DNA from: Incurvaria masculella
Taxonomy: Eukaryota > Arthropoda > Insecta > Lepidoptera > Incurvariidae
Direction of reading: 5' to 3'
Assembly: GCA_946894095.1 (NCBI GenBank)
Contig: OX335647.2
Location: 16,386,001 to 16,450,000 of the forward strand
DNA length: 64,000 nt
The notes below the pieces were generated by a model. The model did not search any database and was not told the DNA's origin. It was given only the letters and a program-made list of their open reading frames with translations. The position numbers and the translations under genes are program-made. Of this stretch, positions 60,166 to 64,000 are shown in pieces. Every line of letters begins with the position of its first letter. Positions within the stretch are counted from its first letter, which is position 1.

Positions 60166-60240
60166 ATTTAGTTTGACGGCTCCGAAACGTCGAGCAGCAC
60201 GTCCTGCTCCTCACACGCGCGGTAAGCCGTCAAACTAAAT
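60166..60240. repeat. Small palindrome with 16-bp perfect arms
   Basis: ATTTAGTTTGACGGCT (60166-60181) and AGCCGTCAAACTAAAT (60225-60240) pair across 43 nt, which contain an inner GAGCAG/CTGCTC stem. Confidence 0.85.
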
Positions 60241-61678
60241 AGTACAATTAATATATAATTTGTTCCACGTTTGTTGTTTTTTTTCCGTAAGGCCGTACAC
60301 AAACAGTCCGAATCGTTTGTAATGCTTACAGCTTTGAGCGTACAATCTGATTGAGGACGCTTTTATACGCTTCAAGCACTGTAACCCCAAAACGGAACAC
60401 GCCCTATGTGTGTGCCGTGCCCAGTACAATACGTGCGTTCAGTCATGGCCGCCGGCGACATCTGCATTACGCCACCCGCCCTTTCCGGAAGCGGTCGTCG
60501 GCCTCCACCCGACCGGTGGAATTGCCGAATCGCAGCTGGTTTTATCGGTTTTATATGATGTTCAAGTGGAGGTGGGGATTTTGCGATGCCCATTTCGTAT
60601 TTCTATACTTTAATATTAGAAAAGTGCTGCACTATAATATTGAAGAATGGGATAAAATAGATTCCGTCATAAAACATTTTAAAACATCCGTGTCTTATCA
60701 CGAAGCTTTGAAGTATCAAGCGGCAAGCGGGCGATCTGAATTATGTACTTAGTGTTTCATAGATGTTTAAAATTGTATCACTAGTCTCTTTCTGACCTCG
60801 CGAGTCTGTCTTTTTGAAAATTTGACATTTTTGAAAATATTTAAACATTTGGGATACTTTTCAAAAACTGGCTCGACAAAAAAAATCTATATGCATCATT
60901 GTGGAACCTGCTCAAAAAAATTCACGAGAATCGGTTGAGAAATGCGACCTGTGGGGAGACAAGCTGGATAGCTGGACATACGAAAGCATTTTTGTCCAAT
61001 CTGAAACGGAACCGCCACGTTCAAGTTTTGCTGTTCGCTCAGTAAAAATTAGGAATCCGATTTTTATATAAATTGGAATTGACGTATCATGGCTTTGTCT
61101 TTTTTAGTTCTGCACAGTAGTATTCCTTCGGCTTATACATATTCACTTTGTTGCTTAACCCTTAATATAAGCCTCCCAAGTAGCACGCAGTCTGCCATGT
61201 CTACAATATGTTTAATCACCAGGAATAAAAGTTGGCTGCAATATCTGCAACATATACACCACATTTGAAGGCCACTAATGTTTAAAGGCTACCAAAAAAT
61301 ATTCGAAATTGGCAAATGTATCATACATATCATAAAAACATATGATCGGCTCCTAGGTATGTTCTTTTACAACCTAAGCTAAGAATAATGTTTTTACAAT
61401 TTACTCACGTTTATAAATCTATGTGAATAAAATATAGATGAATAATCTTGATAAAAGCATCTCCAAATTCAAAGTGACTTTCGCGTTCGGTCCACGGAAA
61501 TGTCTTCCGAAATTAGTTGTGTAGTATTCCATCCATGTTTTTCATAAAACAAAATGTCTCGTTGGCGTATTGTTGCGTTGTGTAACCGACACGTAAAACA
61601 ACTTATGAAAAAAAAAATAACTTACAAAATTAATGGTATGGATTTGCCGAGGTGATCAGATGTGTTTGAAACCTTGAT
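60241..61678. other. No gene assigned
   Basis: A 133-codon plus frame at 60351-60752 is the longest unassigned frame here. It has no signal peptide or domain that I recognise and passes from GC-rich to AT-rich sequence. At 60925-60980 TTCACGAGAATCGGTTGAGAAATGC is wording common in insect interspersed repeats. Confidence 0.35.
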
Positions 61679-61716
61679 TTTGCGAGGTGAGGTGAATTTG
61701 GACTTCACCTCGCAAA
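61679..61716. repeat. 12-bp perfect hairpin
   Basis: TTTGCGAGGTGA (61679-61690) pairs with TCACCTCGCAAA (61705-61716) across 14 nt. Confidence 0.75.
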
Positions 61717-64000
61717 GCCTAGTTTATCGAACCTCTAAATTAGCTCATTTCCGGACTATTCATAGTGATTTCCAGTTTGAATATTGTACTTCAGTAAATT
61801 AACTACCACCTGTACAATAAACATTTATTCCACCTCTAATACTCCGGTAAATCTAGCTCGAAGCACCGGGCAGCAATAAATACCGGAGTAATAGCGATGG
61901 TATGAATGCTTTAAATGCAGTAAATGTACATTATCAGCGTGATATAATCTCAATATGTAGCCAGGAAAATATTTTCCATCTCTACAAATCTGAAAACATG
62001 ACTTTGTTCATGCATGGTTACTCCTCCCATCAGCATTGAAATCGCACCTCATTTCCTGGATACAGCAATGGAGAATTCCCGGAGGGGACGGGGCTGCGGC
62101 GCCGGAGGGGCGCTGGATGGAAGGGGGAGACGAGGGGGCGGTAAGGCGACAGAAGGGGTGGTGGACAACGTGCACGATATGATGGCGTGTGTCGTGAGAT
62201 AGCCACGAGTGCATCGCTGAGGGCATTGAAGACGAAAACTGAGACCCCGAGAAAGGTAGGTAATATTTTTCAGACTTACACTGAAATAAATATATATCTG
62301 CAACTGTTTACTTTTTTAGCGCAGTTAAAATTGAGTAATTTAGGGTAAAGTATTTCTCATTACTATTAATGTATTAAGGTCATTCTTTCATTCATTATTC
62401 TAATAATGAGCCAAAACAGTTAATACCGATTGAAAGTGTGTATTTAATAATTGTGGACGGAAAAAAATGTGGTGTAAACCCGTGAAGTTTCTATGCGGTT
62501 CTTCTTTACTGGGTTGATATAAGTTAGTGTAGTTTGACCAAAAAGTTTAAATAAATGAAATGAAATGAAAAATTAAAAGTTCAAACATGGAAACAAAAAT
62601 ATCTCAAAAATTATCAATTTCCGGAAGTTATTTGATTAAATAATAATGCCATCCAGAGTGGAAATGCAGCAGCGTAATGTATGTCTTCCTAGAAGAAGTT
62701 TTTTGTTCTTAACTTCTGATGCCGCTGCTCCTTTCGGTGCTCTTCTAATTTTAATCTTATACACTAAACTTTTGTTTATCATACGTACAAATATAAAACA
62801 GGTGTGCCTTATTGATGTTAAGTAGCAACATCCACATGGAAAGTATTGTAATTGTAGAATTTATTTATACATATTTTTATTACTTAATTATAATACGTGG
62901 AAAAAAATATACAATAAAACTGAATATGACAATTTTGCAGAAAATTTCCGGTCCGACAAAGATTTATTTTAAGCATTGATTGAAATTCATCGAACTATTC
63001 TGCTCAGTATCAATACAATTCCAACAGAAAATGTTGCTGCTGTCTAGTGTACATGCCTAAATGATGTAATCTTAGCAATTTTTTTGTTCATGTGATCTGA
63101 ACAACTCCACGGCTATGATTTGTTTCAAGATATAATTAATACGAGCGAAATGGTAATATCCCAGTAACTATTGGAAGATGGTAATATAACGAACGATGTA
63201 TGTACAAGGAATAATAATATTCCTTGGAATAAGCAACGTACCTACTTAGTACAAAAAAGAAAATTAACTTAATTTTTATATTATCTATAAAAAAATATAA
63301 TAAATAGAATTCATAATCTAAGTAAATCATTAAGTTTTTAATAACCTTTGATAACCTTTGAAAGAATGAGGTAAAACCAAGTACTTGAATAAACGGAGAT
63401 TCGGCTTCCATATATATACCAATAATAATGTTTGGTACTTTAGGAATCTACCATGAGGCAGATCACATGAGAGTGGGTTCAAATCACAGTGATTCTACAA
63501 AATCATTTGCTCTTATCAGCAGTACGCTCACGATATTATGTCCAAGGAAGTCTTCATTCGTACAAATCGTTAACAGTGATTAATGTAAAAATTCCATCCC
63601 TAAAGTTTTTCATAACTGTACCCTCATTCCTCATCGCGACAGAGAATGTGTCCAAAATAAATTGTTGCCCACTTTCGGAAGGATCGTGAGCGGAATTGAA
63701 AATAAAATCAAAGCTGCTCCCGAACTTCTGGAGTTCACGCCGTATCATATCGCAGTGGAACAATCTGCATAACACCCCCCTCTGCCCCCTCTCTCCCGCT
63801 CGGTAACTTCGTCGCTCCGGCTTCACCGTTCGATGCGGGTAGATTTAATTTTAGGCACTGCCCACGTTATGGCTTGTCGCAAAAGTTTGCGTGCAAGACG
63901 TCATTGAATCAATTTCAAATAGCGCACGTGTGGAAGGCGTAACATGTCAATAATATTTTTGACAAGAATAAAAATACGACATTCTCTCGTTTTTGTGTAT
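61717..64000. other. No gene assigned; G-rich patch and a repeat scrap
   Basis: 62080-62150 is G-rich on the plus strand (many GGGG blocks). The open frames across it (62 codons plus, 84 minus) look compositional. A scrap of the tRNA-Leu-like repeat leader (ATTCCTTGGAATAAGC) is at 63215-63255. A short AAATG run is at about 62553-62570. Confidence 0.35.

Noticed and set aside
60351..60752. 133-codon plus-strand frame
   Set aside because: No domain, signal peptide or repeat support; composition changes along it. Kept only as a possibility in the gap entry.
62008..62303. Opposing frames over a G-rich patch
   Set aside because: Both strands are open because of GC composition; no motif supports either.

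Overview
The window looks like a piece of an insect nuclear genome, most probably a moth or butterfly. It is AT-rich, holds almost no host coding sequence, and is densely packed with interspersed repeats. The lineage is inferred from a BEL/Pao retrotransposon, tRNA-headed SINEs, LINE tails, and a repeat ending in GGGTACGGAACCCTA with (GTCC)n arrays, all familiar from Lepidoptera. No bacterial operons, rRNA genes, CRISPR arrays or convincing functional tRNA genes were seen.

Layout. 1-3714 (minus) is the 5' part of a BEL/Pao gag-pol open reading frame that runs off the left edge. I read every codon and found no stop. Its leader and LTR should lie at about 3715-4425. From 4.4 to 31 kb there are mainly transposon remnants: a TTAA-flanked MITE pair, a LINE reverse-transcriptase remnant split by an 885-bp element with perfect 17-bp terminal inverted repeats, a 49-bp hairpin, a hAT-like element carrying a nested GC-rich insertion, and many SINE copies.

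The only host-type gene I can support is on the minus strand at 31679-34689. It is a predicted two-exon secreted protein of 344 residues with a trypsin-like (S1) fold, in which the catalytic His and Ser positions are not conserved (an inactive protease homologue). A 20-nt signal-peptide exon and the main exon join in phase across consensus splice sites.

From 35 to 64 kb there is a second GC-rich repeat copy, an LTR-like promoter and poly(A) unit, a 639-bp foldback element with mirrored pairs of CGTATAAT spaced exactly 16 bp, a 372-bp tandem duplication, a MITE with a readable empty site, a Tc1/mariner-like element with a decayed transposase, further LINE and SINE remnants, and a GC-rich island split by a SINE. 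Apart from the protease homologue, what looks like coding sequence belongs to mobile elements. Several nested insertions allow relative dating.
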